This document shows, in pieces, positions 6,445-13,418 of a DNA stretch of 13,418 bases. Numbering within the stretch: position 1 is the stretch's first letter; each line of letters begins with the position of its first letter. Position numbers and translations under genes: made by a program. This DNA comes from an uncultured Pseudobdellovibrionaceae bacterium. GTDB taxonomy: Bacteria > Bdellovibrionota > Bdellovibrionia > Bdellovibrionales > Bdellovibrionaceae. The notes below the pieces were generated by a model that ran no database searches, had not been told where the DNA came from, and worked only from the letters and a program-made list of their open reading frames with translations. The stretch is taken from assembly GCA_937900305.1 (NCBI GenBank), contig CALCCV010000576.1, positions 1-13,418 on the forward strand, in the 5' to 3' direction.

Positions 6445-7755
6445 CTAGGGTGTGATCACATCGGATATTCGACAAGAGTTTCCATCACGCTGGGCGGAGA
6501 TTCGAAAAGAATATGGAATTATCAAATCGATCGCTCTTGGAGATCTAACGATGATATTGATGATATATGTTTCTCGCGTTGAATCCGACGAGTCATCAGC
6601 ACTTGGTTGAGCCACTAACTTTTCCGAGTTTTCGCCCAAGACTCGATAGATCGAAAGAATTTCGAAAAGTCGGAAGTCAAAGCCGACTGTGGCATTGAAC
6701 ATTTTGTCATTTGCGGTCCGGAGCAAAGACTGATTGATGGCATCCCGCGCGCATAGGCTCAAAAGAGGCGCGCCTTTTGATTTTTCGGCAGCAAAAACCG
6801 GAGGGACTCCACCGTTCAAGTCTTCAGGGGAATTCAGGTACACGTAAGACGTCTTCCCACCCTTGAGTGGCTCTTCAGATGTCATTGCCGATTTCAAAAA
6901 AAGGCGCATCTTGCCGACGTCGCCGCATTTTGTGAAAGTGTCCTGCAAAACAAAACTCATGGCGATCTGACCTCTTTTGACATTGCGAGTGATTCCACTG
7001 GAACTGATTTGCTCGTCGGATCTGGACCTGACACCTGTGCCAAAATTAAAAGTTGCAACGTCTTCAGGGCCGATAAAAACGGAGTTGATGAAAGCTGTTT
7101 GATCCAGACAATCGTAAGCTGAGTTTTGAACAAGTTCAAATTGCGGGATCAATTTCTGGCCGGACGCTCGAAAGAGGGCTGCATTGATAAATTTCAAATC
7201 TTTTTCGATGAGCAACGACTCCAATCGCAAGCGCTGCTCGCCCTCACCCAAAAGGGCATCGAGAGTTCCGATCTGTTTTCGATAATCCAAAGTGCGTGAA
7301 ACCATAAGGGCCATTCTGTAGCGACTGGTGACGTTCAAAACTTTCATAAGTTCCATCGCGACGAGTTCGACTTTGTAGGCGGGAGATCCGTGATCCCAAG
7401 CCAATCTCGCCACGTGAGTAAAGCCTTGGACATCCACACAGGCTGGTTTGCTAAACCCAAAGCAGTCCACGGTCCAGCCAGCTGGAAAATCAACCAAAGG
7501 ACTTTTTCCCTCCAGCGAAGCTTGCACTTTGCTGATGTGGGCATTGAGTCGTTCATTCGATACACCGAGGTGGATCCGTCCAGCGCCTTGGGCCTGCGCC
7601 AAAAGGTTTGCCACTTCTACAAACTGAATGGCGAAGGGATCGCCCCCGCCCCCGCCATGAAGCACTCCCTTGCCCTCTTGAGCCAGCGCCTGAAAGCCTC
7701 CGGTCAGAGTTAGGAGCACCGAAAGAAAAAATGGCGCGGTCGTTTTGAAATTCAT
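6445..7755 (-). CDS. exported protein of unknown function with six cysteines (436 aa)
   Basis: The protein starts with a clear signal peptide (basic start, hydrophobic residues 8-20, cleavage expected after ALA at 23-25), so it is periplasmic or secreted. Right after cleavage comes a Gly-rich HGGGGGDP segment (33-40), which I associate with predicted exported proteins of Bdellovibrio-like bacteria. Six cysteines (98, 106, 216, 277, 335, 428) would allow three disulfides. There are no further membrane segments and no catalytic motif that I recognise. The start ATG 7755 has no good ribosome-binding site but is the only methionine before the signal peptide. It lies 142 bases downstream of the TIGR02147-type regulator gene on the same strand and may share its transcript; family context suggests such regulators act near exported-protein genes. 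Confidence 0.85.
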   Translation of the reverse strand: MNFKTTAPFFLSVLLTLTGGFQALAQEGKGVLHGGGGGDPFAIQFVEVANLLAQAQGAGRIHLGVSNERLNAHISKVQASLEGKSPLVDFPAGWTVDCFGFSKPACVDVQGFTHVARLAWDHGSPAYKVELVAMELMKVLNVTSRYRMALMVSRTLDYRKQIGTLDALLGEGEQRLRLESLLIEKDLKFINAALFRASGQKLIPQFELVQNSAYDCLDQTAFINSVFIGPEDVATFNFGTGVRSRSDEQISSSGITRNVKRGQIAMSFVLQDTFTKCGDVGKMRLFLKSAMTSEEPLKGGKTSYVYLNSPEDLNGGVPPVFAAEKSKGAPLLSLCARDAINQSLLRTANDKMFNATVGFDFRLFEILSIYRVLGENSEKLVAQPSADDSSDSTRETYIINIIVRSPRAIDLIIPYSFRISAQRDGNSCRISDVITP

Positions 7756-7897
7756 AATTTTAAAAAATGCAATTCAGGGTCCATCGTTGAGCCTTGTCTG
7801 GAGCCGCTGAACCGATGTCTGTGACGACGATTTTGACATCTGTCATCCCCATCTGGCCCCAGAGAACATCTCGAGAATTAGCGCGAACAAAAAACAT

Positions 7898-8704
7898 CTA
7901 GATCTCAAAGAAGTCGATGCACAAACTGCAGAGCTTTTCTTCGGGGGAAGGAACAATGATTTGGGCGGCGTCCTCTATGGCGGCAAGGAAAAGGGATTTG
8001 ATCCTTTCTCGGTCGGCTTGCGAAATCGTAGCCACCGAAGAATAGTGAAAACCGTCTTCGAGATCGCGCTCGATGGATTGCATGGCCTGCAGCCGCCAAT
8101 TCAAATGATGTTTTGCCGCCAAAGGCGAGTCCTTCGCGAGATGAGTTTTACCGGGGCCATGAACATACTTTCCTGCTTTTGTTTCAACCAGCTTCAGAGA
8201 GATGAGACGCTCCAGAACTTCAGAGACTCTTTTCAACGGAAGATTGAGACGAGCTGCAATCGATTCTTTCACTTGAAATCCGGGAATAGAAATCAGCGAC
8301 AACACCGCGAGATAGTGCCAGCTGCTGTAAAAAATAATTTCGTCCGCCTTTGTCAACGAGTGTTCGATCTTCAAACGCGCTTTCAAATTGCGATGACGCT
8401 CAAGGTGTCGAAGAATCTGTTTATCCAATTGTTGACGTAGCTTCGGAGTGCCTGCCCGAGCCCGCAAAACCAGAAACAGAAAGTGATCTGACTCGTCATC
8501 GGTGTGACCAAGAAATGCGCTGGCCAGGCTGGCTTGATCGGGACTGAGCTCAGCCGACCCACTCAAAACCTGAGTGACGTATCCCGGTCGACACTCCACG
8601 GCTTCGGCAAAACGACTGCGAATCCCTTTCGTTCGCTGGCCCAAATCGTCCAAAATTTCAGATAGATAGAGCTTATAATTTTTGAATTCAAAGACAGATC
8701 TCAT
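7898..8704 (-). CDS. TIGR02147/DUF4423-family transcriptional regulator
   Basis: A 268-aa protein matching the family expanded in Fibrobacter and Bdellovibrio. The N-terminus VFEFKNYKLYLSEIL leads into an XRE-like HTH (about residues 28-66, with RFAEAVECRPGYVTQVLSG). The DUF4423 part begins at FYSSWHYLAVLSL (about 126-138), continues through a winged-helix-like segment (VKESIAARLNLPLKRVSEVLERLISLKLVE) and ends with the family's HYSSVATIS and LCIDFF signatures. Family members are regarded as DNA-binding regulators; the signal they sense is unknown. The start ATG 8704 lacks a strong ribosome-binding site. The gene diverges from a small secreted-protein gene, and the shared 170-base gap contains an inverted repeat that could be its operator. 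Confidence 0.88.
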   Translation of the reverse strand: MRSVFEFKNYKLYLSEILDDLGQRTKGIRSRFAEAVECRPGYVTQVLSGSAELSPDQASLASAFLGHTDDESDHFLFLVLRARAGTPKLRQQLDKQILRHLERHRNLKARLKIEHSLTKADEIIFYSSWHYLAVLSLISIPGFQVKESIAARLNLPLKRVSEVLERLISLKLVETKAGKYVHGPGKTHLAKDSPLAAKHHLNWRLQAMQSIERDLEDGFHYSSVATISQADRERIKSLFLAAIEDAAQIIVPSPEEKLCSLCIDFFEI

Positions 8705-8735
8705 GGTCTAAAGTTTATCGGATTCTTTTTAAAAA

Positions 8736-8764
8736 TACTAAAAGGTTTTATGCATTTTTTAGTA
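8736..8764. promoter_or_regulatory. 8-bp inverted repeat between regulator and secreted-protein gene
   Basis: TACTAAAA (8736-8743) and TTTTAGTA (8757-8764) are exact reverse complements with a 13-base spacer, giving a centre-to-centre distance of 21 bp, two helical turns. The site is 32 bases upstream of the regulator start. It is a candidate operator for the TIGR02147 protein. The sequence is AT-rich, so chance is possible. Confidence 0.4.
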
Positions 8765-8874
8765 AGTAATCCTAGATCCATTTAACTCGATGCACTACTA
8801 TCCTTTACGACCCCGCACCCTAACCGACTCATCTCGAGTCCACTGAACGGCTCTTCGGAGTCAAAGGAGTCCCC

Positions 8875-9306
8875 ATGAAAATGAAAAATGCAACTGCAGC
8901 AAATAAGACTCTCAAAGCAACACTTGGCCTTGTTGCGATTCTGTTCACAGCTCACGCCAATGCTTCATTGATCTGCGATAAACCCGGTGCCACAAATCTG
9001 ATTGTAACAACGGATGAAAGTGTTTCTGGAGAGCTTGTTTCGATCAGAGCCGAGGGCGCATTTTTGCCTAAACCTGTGACCTTCGCAAAAGAATCTGGCG
9101 ATCTGTTGCAAGTGGATCGCGAAGTGAGTGAGTCAGCAGAGGGCACCGCCTATATGGCGGCGTCACCGCAAAAGCAGATCCAACTCTTGCTCTCGATGCC
9201 AGAACCCATCGCCGAAGGAAAATCCTCAGAGGCCACCGTTTTTATCAGCTATGGCGCGCACATCGTGACAGAAGTTTTGAATTGCAAAGACGACAGCTCC
9301 GAATAG
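8875..9306 (+). CDS. small secreted protein of unknown function (143 aa)
   Basis: AAAGGAG lies five bases before ATG 8875, a very good ribosome-binding site. The product has a signal peptide with Lys residues at the start, a hydrophobic stretch at 16-25 and cleavage expected after ANA at 28-30. The mature protein is about 113 residues with two cysteines, C34 near the new N-terminus and C137 near the C-terminus, that could form one disulfide linking the chain ends. Predicted strands alternate through the middle; no family is recognised. It diverges from the TIGR02147-type regulator gene and may be its target. The convergent downstream gene ends only nine bases away, with no terminator between them. 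Confidence 0.85.
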   Translation: MKMKNATAANKTLKATLGLVAILFTAHANASLICDKPGATNLIVTTDESVSGELVSIRAEGAFLPKPVTFAKESGDLLQVDREVSESAEGTAYMAASPQKQIQLLLSMPEPIAEGKSSEATVFISYGAHIVTEVLNCKDDSSE

Positions 9307-9315
9307 GAGTTAAAT

Positions 9316-10305
9316 CTAGCCGGCCAAAGATTGCAGCGCCAGAACCCTGTCCATCGCGGCCGCTAGATGATCCATCAGGACCGGATCTTCGAGGAGCACT
9401 GTTTTTACGACGAGCAAAGAGCCCGCATTCAAGAGCTCATCCTCTCCGTCGACCCACCACTTTTTTAGATCCATATAGAGGGGTGAGTGACAGGGGCTGA
9501 TCGGCACAATCTGCGAGCGATCTAAGCCCGGGCCGGCCGCGCGGCAAAATACGCCGAACACAGCTTCGGCATTGCAGCCCTTCAAGTTCAACAGACACCG
9601 GTCATACAGACGATCGTGCCCCTGGGACCAGGCATATTCCGGCCAACGTTGCGCCACTCGTTCGACCAAGGCTCGATTTTCGTGACCAAGGTGACTCAAT
9701 GATTTGGCGATCTGCGCTGGCTCGTAGTGAAAATAGGGCGCCATGAAATGCGGTGGTCGATAGCGACCGCCGTTGATCATGGCGGCAAAACTGGCCGTGT
9801 AATTTAAAATTGCACAACCGAATGCCGAGACCGGCAAACTTCGATGGTGATGAAACTCATCGGAAATCATCAAGTGATAAATTTTCTTTTGATTGAGAAG
9901 CTGATCCAGCTTCTCAAAATGAGGATTCACTTCGCCCGAGATCGGATGATCGACGGGGGTCAAAACAAAAACCGTGTCCTTCGGAAGCTGCTCAACCCAA
10001 TCCTCCACGGAAAAATCAGATCTTGTCAGCTCAGGATATTTTAACTTAATCCCTTGGTAACCTTCGCGCATAAGATGCGTAACAATAGGTTCGATGACCG
10101 GCGTCCAACCTTCGAACCAAGCGAAAACGCGCTTGTGTTGGAATAAGATCGCCAGCGATTGCGCGACTTCTGTCACCGCATGATAAATGCCGTGAAACGT
10201 CCGCACCTGGGCGTGCTCGGTCAACTCCCATTTCTTTTGAAAATGGTTTTTAACCTCAACATTCATCTTGAGCCAATCGAAGACCGTGATCTCTGAATGC
10301 AACAT
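9316..10305 (-). CDS. PLP fold-type I-like protein lacking the Schiff-base lysine
   Basis: I do not recognise a named family. The layout looks like the large domain of a fold-type I aminotransferase or oxoamine synthase. Numbering is from ATG 10305: a VFAWFEGWTPVIEPIV segment, a VFVLTPVDHPISGEV strand (about 112-126), an acidic DEFH (149-152) where DExH holds the cofactor in that superfamily, then TASFAA (170-175) and GGR (179-181), where the cofactor-binding T-x-S-K...GG motif is expected. The lysine position is F173, so it would be a non-catalytic relative or have another function. The C-terminal part could be the small domain. The longer frame begins at TTG 10407. ATG 10305 is preferred for a GGGAAG nine bases upstream, giving 329 aa; ATG 10266 is a further alternative. 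No signal peptide is seen, so it is cytoplasmic. The fold assignment is by eye only. Confidence 0.7.
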   Translation of the reverse strand: MLHSEITVFDWLKMNVEVKNHFQKKWELTEHAQVRTFHGIYHAVTEVAQSLAILFQHKRVFAWFEGWTPVIEPIVTHLMREGYQGIKLKYPELTRSDFSVEDWVEQLPKDTVFVLTPVDHPISGEVNPHFEKLDQLLNQKKIYHLMISDEFHHHRSLPVSAFGCAILNYTASFAAMINGGRYRPPHFMAPYFHYEPAQIAKSLSHLGHENRALVERVAQRWPEYAWSQGHDRLYDRCLLNLKGCNAEAVFGVFCRAAGPGLDRSQIVPISPCHSPLYMDLKKWWVDGEDELLNAGSLLVVKTVLLEDPVLMDHLAAAMDRVLALQSLAG

Positions 10306-10429
10306 AGATCTCATCTTCCCACAGGCACCGCAAACGATGCCAGTCGAGATGCCCCGAGAGCTATTGATCTGGACTCTGCACAGGACCTGCGCTATGTGGT
10401 TTCGCAACCGGACTTCGCAACAAAGTCAT

Positions 10430-10458
10430 TTCAAAAAACGGATGGGCTCACTTATAAT
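10430..10458 (+). promoter_or_regulatory. sigma-70-type promoter of the outer-membrane protein gene
   Basis: TTCAAA (10430-10435, four of six matches to the -35 consensus), exactly 17 bases of spacer, and a perfect TATAAT (10453-10458). Transcription should begin near 10465, leaving a leader of only about 13 bases before the GTG start at 10478. Two copies of TTCGCAAC (10401-10408 and 10414-10421) lie just upstream of the -35 and could bind an activator. Confidence 0.65.
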
Positions 10459-10477
10459 TTCAAGTGTGGGAGGACCT

Positions 10478-11176
10478 GTGGAAATCACTATATCTGATGG
10501 ATTGAACACCAGACCTAAGGCGAATTTCGCGAAGGCGCTCTCTTCAAAAATATGGGCTTCAAAATGGCTGTCAAGAGCACCCCTCATCGGTGGAGTCCTT
10601 GCGGTGATCTTTGGATTTTCGGCGCCAGCTCACGCGATCTTCGAATTGCGCGCAAGCTTTGGCGCTTTGGCTTCTCAATTGAATCTCGCTGATGCGTATG
10701 ATGTCGCCGGAGCCCCAAGCATGACTCCCGCTGGGGGAGCTGGCGTCGAGGCTTTGATTATGCCACCACTTTTTCCGATTGGTTTCGGAGTGCGCTTTGA
10801 AGCTTACGGCGTCAATCCTAAAAATAGCTCCGCCGAGTTTGATTGGAATACGACGCGAATGGCGTTGGTCATCAATTCGAGATTTTTAGACAGTTTCGTT
10901 TTTCTCGGTCCAATTGTGACTTACGGACTCTCTCACTCCTCGTCCATCATGGCCACCGTCAACGGAACCAAAGTGGCCGATTGGTCTGGCACAAAGTTGC
11001 AAAGCTACACCGTCGGCGTCGAAAGCGGGGTCAACCTCCTTGGCTTCGTTTTGGGTGGTGAGCTTGGTTTTGAAGACTTCCGCTGGAAAGAAGCCCAAGA
11101 TCAAATTTCTGGCAATGTGCACGACTTCAACATGTCAGGCGCTTATTTGCGACTTTTGATTGGCTTTGGAATCTGA
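10478..11176 (+). CDS. probable outer-membrane beta-barrel protein
   Basis: A 232-aa exported protein. The GTG start at 10478 is chosen because GGGAGG lies four bases upstream and a perfect TATAAT lies 20 bases upstream; the longer frame from 10268 would begin upstream of that promoter. The signal peptide has an unusually long basic N-region (about 34 residues with K14, K19, K24, K29, R33), a hydrophobic core PLIGGVLAVIFGF and cleavage after AHA (51-53). The mature 179 residues alternate hydrophobic and polar residues in strand-sized blocks (IFELRASFGALAS, FGVRFEAYGV, YTVGVESGVNLLG, YLRLLIGFGI), with Gly/Ser/Asn-rich turns, fitting a barrel of about eight strands. The C-terminal residue is Ile rather than the usual aromatic of the assembly signal. 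Specific function is unknown. It ends 15 bases from the convergent racemase gene. Confidence 0.8.
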   Translation: MEITISDGLNTRPKANFAKALSSKIWASKWLSRAPLIGGVLAVIFGFSAPAHAIFELRASFGALASQLNLADAYDVAGAPSMTPAGGAGVEALIMPPLFPIGFGVRFEAYGVNPKNSSAEFDWNTTRMALVINSRFLDSFVFLGPIVTYGLSHSSSIMATVNGTKVADWSGTKLQSYTVGVESGVNLLGFVLGGELGFEDFRWKEAQDQISGNVHDFNMSGAYLRLLIGFGI

Positions 11177-11191
11177 GTTTTAAAAACGGAA

Positions 11192-12070
11192 TCACCCATC
11201 TTTGCCTCTCATCGTCACTGGAAGATGCGAAAGTCGATCCTGCAAATCAACGACCGAAATTTTTTCGATCACAGCTTGTAGATCACTGCGAGAAATCTGA
11301 GGACTGACAGCCAAGGCCTCACAAAACTTTTTTGTGAACTTTGGCTCAACACACGCTACGGCGACTTGCCCATCTGAACACCGATAGATGGAATAAAATG
11401 GATTTTGACCACCCAACAGTCCCTCGGGCACAGTCAGACCGGCCTCTAGTGGCCATGCCAGTTGATTTGCGCAAGACTGCAGACTGACTTTGCTCCAAGA
11501 AAAACCTTTTAAATTCTGGACGGACAAACATGAGGACACCAGCTGCTCCGCCGCCAACGTGTCGACGTACAATGCGTTCGGAAACTGCGCGACACTCGCC
11601 AGACCGCTGGCGAACAGAGCATTCAAATCATGAGTTGGAAGCGACTCATCAGCCTCGTCCCCAATGAGCTGAACGACTTTCAAATTGGGAAACTCTTTGG
11701 CTAGCTGGCCTGCCGAACAACCCATTTGATCCAAACTTTGACTTCGTGCACTCGTCAAAAAACAATCTGCGGACTTCAGCAACTCTTTGAACTCGGCCAG
11801 TGCTGAAGTTTGCAATAGATCTAAAACCCGCACGCTCGAGCCTTCGCGCAATCGGTCATAGAGAGTTGGAAAATGGTGCTGCAGAGGATCTCCTGCCGGG
11901 CCCTCGACCTTCGTCACTCGCCAGCCCATACTTTGCAAGCGATGCAAAGCCAATGGACCTGGATAATTCAGGGTGAGACCGACGACGTTCGGGCCAACAG
12001 CTGCACCAGGGTACGAACCCACACTCCGGGTCGCTCCTGGATTTTTTGAAATCTGCGAGGCATCGGTCAC
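11192..12070 (-). CDS. alpha-methylacyl-CoA racemase-like protein (CoA-transferase family III), short
   Basis: Family III enzymes either move CoA between acids or, in the racemase branch, interconvert 2R and 2S methyl-branched acyl-CoAs so that they can enter beta-oxidation. From the GTG at 12070 (292 aa) the sequence shows LNYPGPLALHRLQSMGWRV followed by KVEGPAGDP (CoA-binding N-terminus), HDLNALFASGL (racemase HDxN...SG motif with the candidate catalytic His), VDTLAAEQ (position of the conserved Asp) and GGQNPFYSIYRCSDGQ plus VEPKF, which is the racemase signature GGxPFYxxYxxxDG...EPxF. The product stops about 40 residues after that, so the usual C-terminal segment (family about 360-400 aa) is missing. 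GTG 12070 has AGAGGAG six bases upstream; the longer frame from 12262 would overlap the divergent thiolase. It may be a compact active enzyme or a truncated one. Confidence 0.82.
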   Translation of the reverse strand: MTDASQISKNPGATRSVGSYPGAAVGPNVVGLTLNYPGPLALHRLQSMGWRVTKVEGPAGDPLQHHFPTLYDRLREGSSVRVLDLLQTSALAEFKELLKSADCFLTSARSQSLDQMGCSAGQLAKEFPNLKVVQLIGDEADESLPTHDLNALFASGLASVAQFPNALYVDTLAAEQLVSSCLSVQNLKGFSWSKVSLQSCANQLAWPLEAGLTVPEGLLGGQNPFYSIYRCSDGQVAVACVEPKFTKKFCEALAVSPQISRSDLQAVIEKISVVDLQDRLSHLPVTMRGKDG

Positions 12071-12191
12071 TGAACTCTCCTCTCGCCGGTTGGGCGACAC
12101 GCCATGACTGGACCCCATCTTGGCAAATCGGTTTAATGAAAGATACGAAAAATCATCAACTCTGACCAAGTCTGATTCAGAAGGAGCGCGC

Positions 12192-13418
12192 ATGAGAGCT
12201 TTGATATTTGACGCCGTCCGATCTCCTCGAGGTCGCGGCAAAGCCGGTGGCGGGCTATCCACTTTGCGACCTGTCGAACTGGGTTCATTGCCTTTGAAAG
12301 CCTTGATGAAACGAAACTCTCTAAAGGGTTTTGAAATTGACGATGTGATTTATGGTTGTGTCACCGCCATCAATGAGCAAGGGGGCAATGTCGCAAAGGC
12401 CTGTGCTCTGGAAGCCCGACTGCCAGACTCTGTGCCTGGTGTCACCGTCAATCGCTTTTGTGGCTCCGGTTTGGAGGCCGTCAATCAAGCCGCAGCAAGA
12501 GTCAAAGCTGGCCAAGAGATGTTAATGATCGCCGGTGGGGTCGAGAGCATGTCACACGTTCCGATCGGCGCTGACGGCGGAGCTTGGTCGTGTGATCCAA
12601 AATTGGCGTCGCAAACGTATTTTGTTCCCCAAGGGATTTCGGCCGATCTCATCGCCACGTTGGGACAGATGGATCGCAAAATGTGCGATGGATTCGCAGT
12701 GGAATCTCAAGCCCGGGCCGCCCGAGCTATTGCTGAAAATCGATTTAAATATTCCATCGTGCCCGTGTTCGACGAAATGAGCCACCTGCTTTTGGCTGAC
12801 GATGAATTTCCTCGGCCCGACACAACCCTTGAATCGCTTGCGCAACTCAAAGCTTCTTTTGCCGGAATAGGCGAGGAGCCTGGATTTGACGACATTGTTT
12901 TACAAAAATTTCCTCAACTCGAACGAGTCGATCATTTTCACCACGCGGGAAATTCGAGTGGGATTGTGGATGGATCCGCCGCCGTTTTGATCGGCAACGA
13001 GGACGCCGCAAAAAAATTTGGCCTGCAGGCCCGCGGAGAAATTTTAAGCTGGGCGGTGGTGTCAACGGATCCCACTCTGATGCTCACTGGTCCCGCGCCT
13101 GCCGCTAAAGAAGCTCTAAGGCGTGCAAACCTTACAGTTGCCGACATCGATCTTTTCGAGGTGAATGAAGCCTTTGCTTCGGTCGTTTTGCGATTTATGC
13201 GCGAACTTGAAGTCCCGCACGAAAAAGTGAACGTCAATGGCGGCGCCATCGCATTGGGCCACCCCTTAGGTGCCACCGGAGCGATTCTCTTGGGCACCAT
13301 TTTGGACGAACTTGAGCGACAAAATAAAACTTATGGCCTCGTCACTCTGTGCATCGGCGGGGGCATGGGAATCGCCACTATCATCCAGCGACTGGAAGGT
13401 CAAAGATCGGAGCGCGCA
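12192..13418 (+). CDS. thiolase (acetyl-CoA C-acyltransferase), runs off the window
   Basis: The last step of beta-oxidation: cleavage of 3-ketoacyl-CoA to acetyl-CoA and a shortened acyl-CoA, or the reverse condensation in acetoacetyl-CoA thiolases. Starting at ATG 12192 (AAGGAG five bases upstream) the frame stays open for 409 codons to the window edge, so the stop is not seen. That is about the full family length (390-430). All catalytic residues are present: C90 (NRFCGSGLEAV), the NEAFA motif (325-329), H357 (GGAIALGHPLGATGA) and C387 (CIGGGMG). The N-terminal AVRSPRGRG and GGVESMS (115-121) are also typical. Substrate length cannot be read from the sequence; similarity of layout favours a FadA-type degradative enzyme. 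It diverges from the racemase-like gene, with 121 bases between their starts, which fits joint use in acyl-CoA breakdown. Confidence 0.93.
   Translation, partial: MRALIFDAVRSPRGRGKAGGGLSTLRPVELGSLPLKALMKRNSLKGFEIDDVIYGCVTAINEQGGNVAKACALEARLPDSVPGVTVNRFCGSGLEAVNQAAARVKAGQEMLMIAGGVESMSHVPIGADGGAWSCDPKLASQTYFVPQGISADLIATLGQMDRKMCDGFAVESQARAARAIAENRFKYSIVPVFDEMSHLLLADDEFPRPDTTLESLAQLKASFAGIGEEPGFDDIVLQKFPQLERVDHFHHAGNSSGIVDGSAAVLIGNEDAAKKFGLQARGEILSWAVVSTDPTLMLTGPAPAAKEALRRANLTVADIDLFEVNEAFASVVLRFMRELEVPHEKVNVNGGAIALGHPLGATGAILLGTILDELERQNKTYGLVTLCIGGGMGIATIIQRLEGQRSERA

Noticed and set aside
7756..7897. Short minus-strand frame of about 28 codons (starting MTDVKIVV) between the regulator and the exported-protein gene
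   Set aside because: It has no properly spaced ribosome-binding site and no similarity I recognise. The gap is more likely untranslated; it also holds a short TCTGG/CCAGA repeat of no clear meaning.
10987..11001. TGGCACAAAGTTGCA, resembling a sigma-54 -24/-12 promoter
   Set aside because: The spacing between the GG and GC elements is one base too short, and the site lies inside the coding region of the barrel protein with no gene starting downstream.
12120..12147. TTGGCA-N16-GATACG as a thiolase promoter
   Set aside because: The -10 element matches only three of six consensus positions, so it is not strong enough to annotate.
12071..12262. N-terminal extension of the racemase frame to 12262
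   Set aside because: It would overlap the start of the divergent thiolase and contains no family homology, while GTG 12070 has a strong ribosome-binding site.

Overview
The window is a gene-dense bacterial chromosome segment of mid GC content. It most resembles a predatory or predator-related delta-type bacterium (Bdellovibrio and allies). The reasons are a TIGR02147/DUF4423-type regulator beside secreted-protein genes, many exported proteins of unknown function, a sigma-54 activator, and beta-oxidation genes on divergent strands. The taxonomic guess is inference from gene content. No rRNA, tRNA, CRISPR array or insertion sequence was seen, and no gene-free stretch exceeds about 220 bases.

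Left part (1-3565): the 3' end of a gene with a lysine/alanine-rich linker and an extremely acidic tail (+). Next come a large exported or lipoprotein gene of unknown function (-) and a sigma-54-dependent AAA+ activator without a receiver domain (-). A good intrinsic terminator separates those last two.

Middle (3566-6344): a complete XerC/XerD-type tyrosine recombinase starts at TTG. A perfect 19-bp inverted repeat follows and covers the promoter and ribosome-binding site of a two-gene operon. The operon encodes an XRE-type HTH protein and a stand-alone Lon N-terminal-domain protein without ATPase or protease. The two genes overlap at ATGA directly after a run of nine A, where a one-base slip would fuse them in frame. 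This module is the most unusual item in the window. recO faces it convergently.

Right-centre (6445-11176): a 436-residue exported protein with six cysteines (-) and a TIGR02147-family regulator (-). Divergent from the regulator is a small secreted protein (+), with an inverted repeat in the shared intergenic region. Then come a protein with the layout of a PLP fold-type I enzyme but without the expected Schiff-base lysine (-), and a probable outer-membrane beta-barrel protein (+) with a GTG start and a near-consensus sigma-70 promoter.

Right end (11192-13418): a short alpha-methylacyl-CoA racemase/CoA-transferase III family protein (-) is divergent from a thiolase (+) that runs off the window. 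Together they suggest acyl-CoA, possibly branched-chain, beta-oxidation.

Several start codons were moved from the longest possible reading frame to positions with a ribosome-binding site: the exported protein at 2122, the activator at 3422, the PLP-like protein at 10305, the barrel protein at 10478 and the racemase at 12070.
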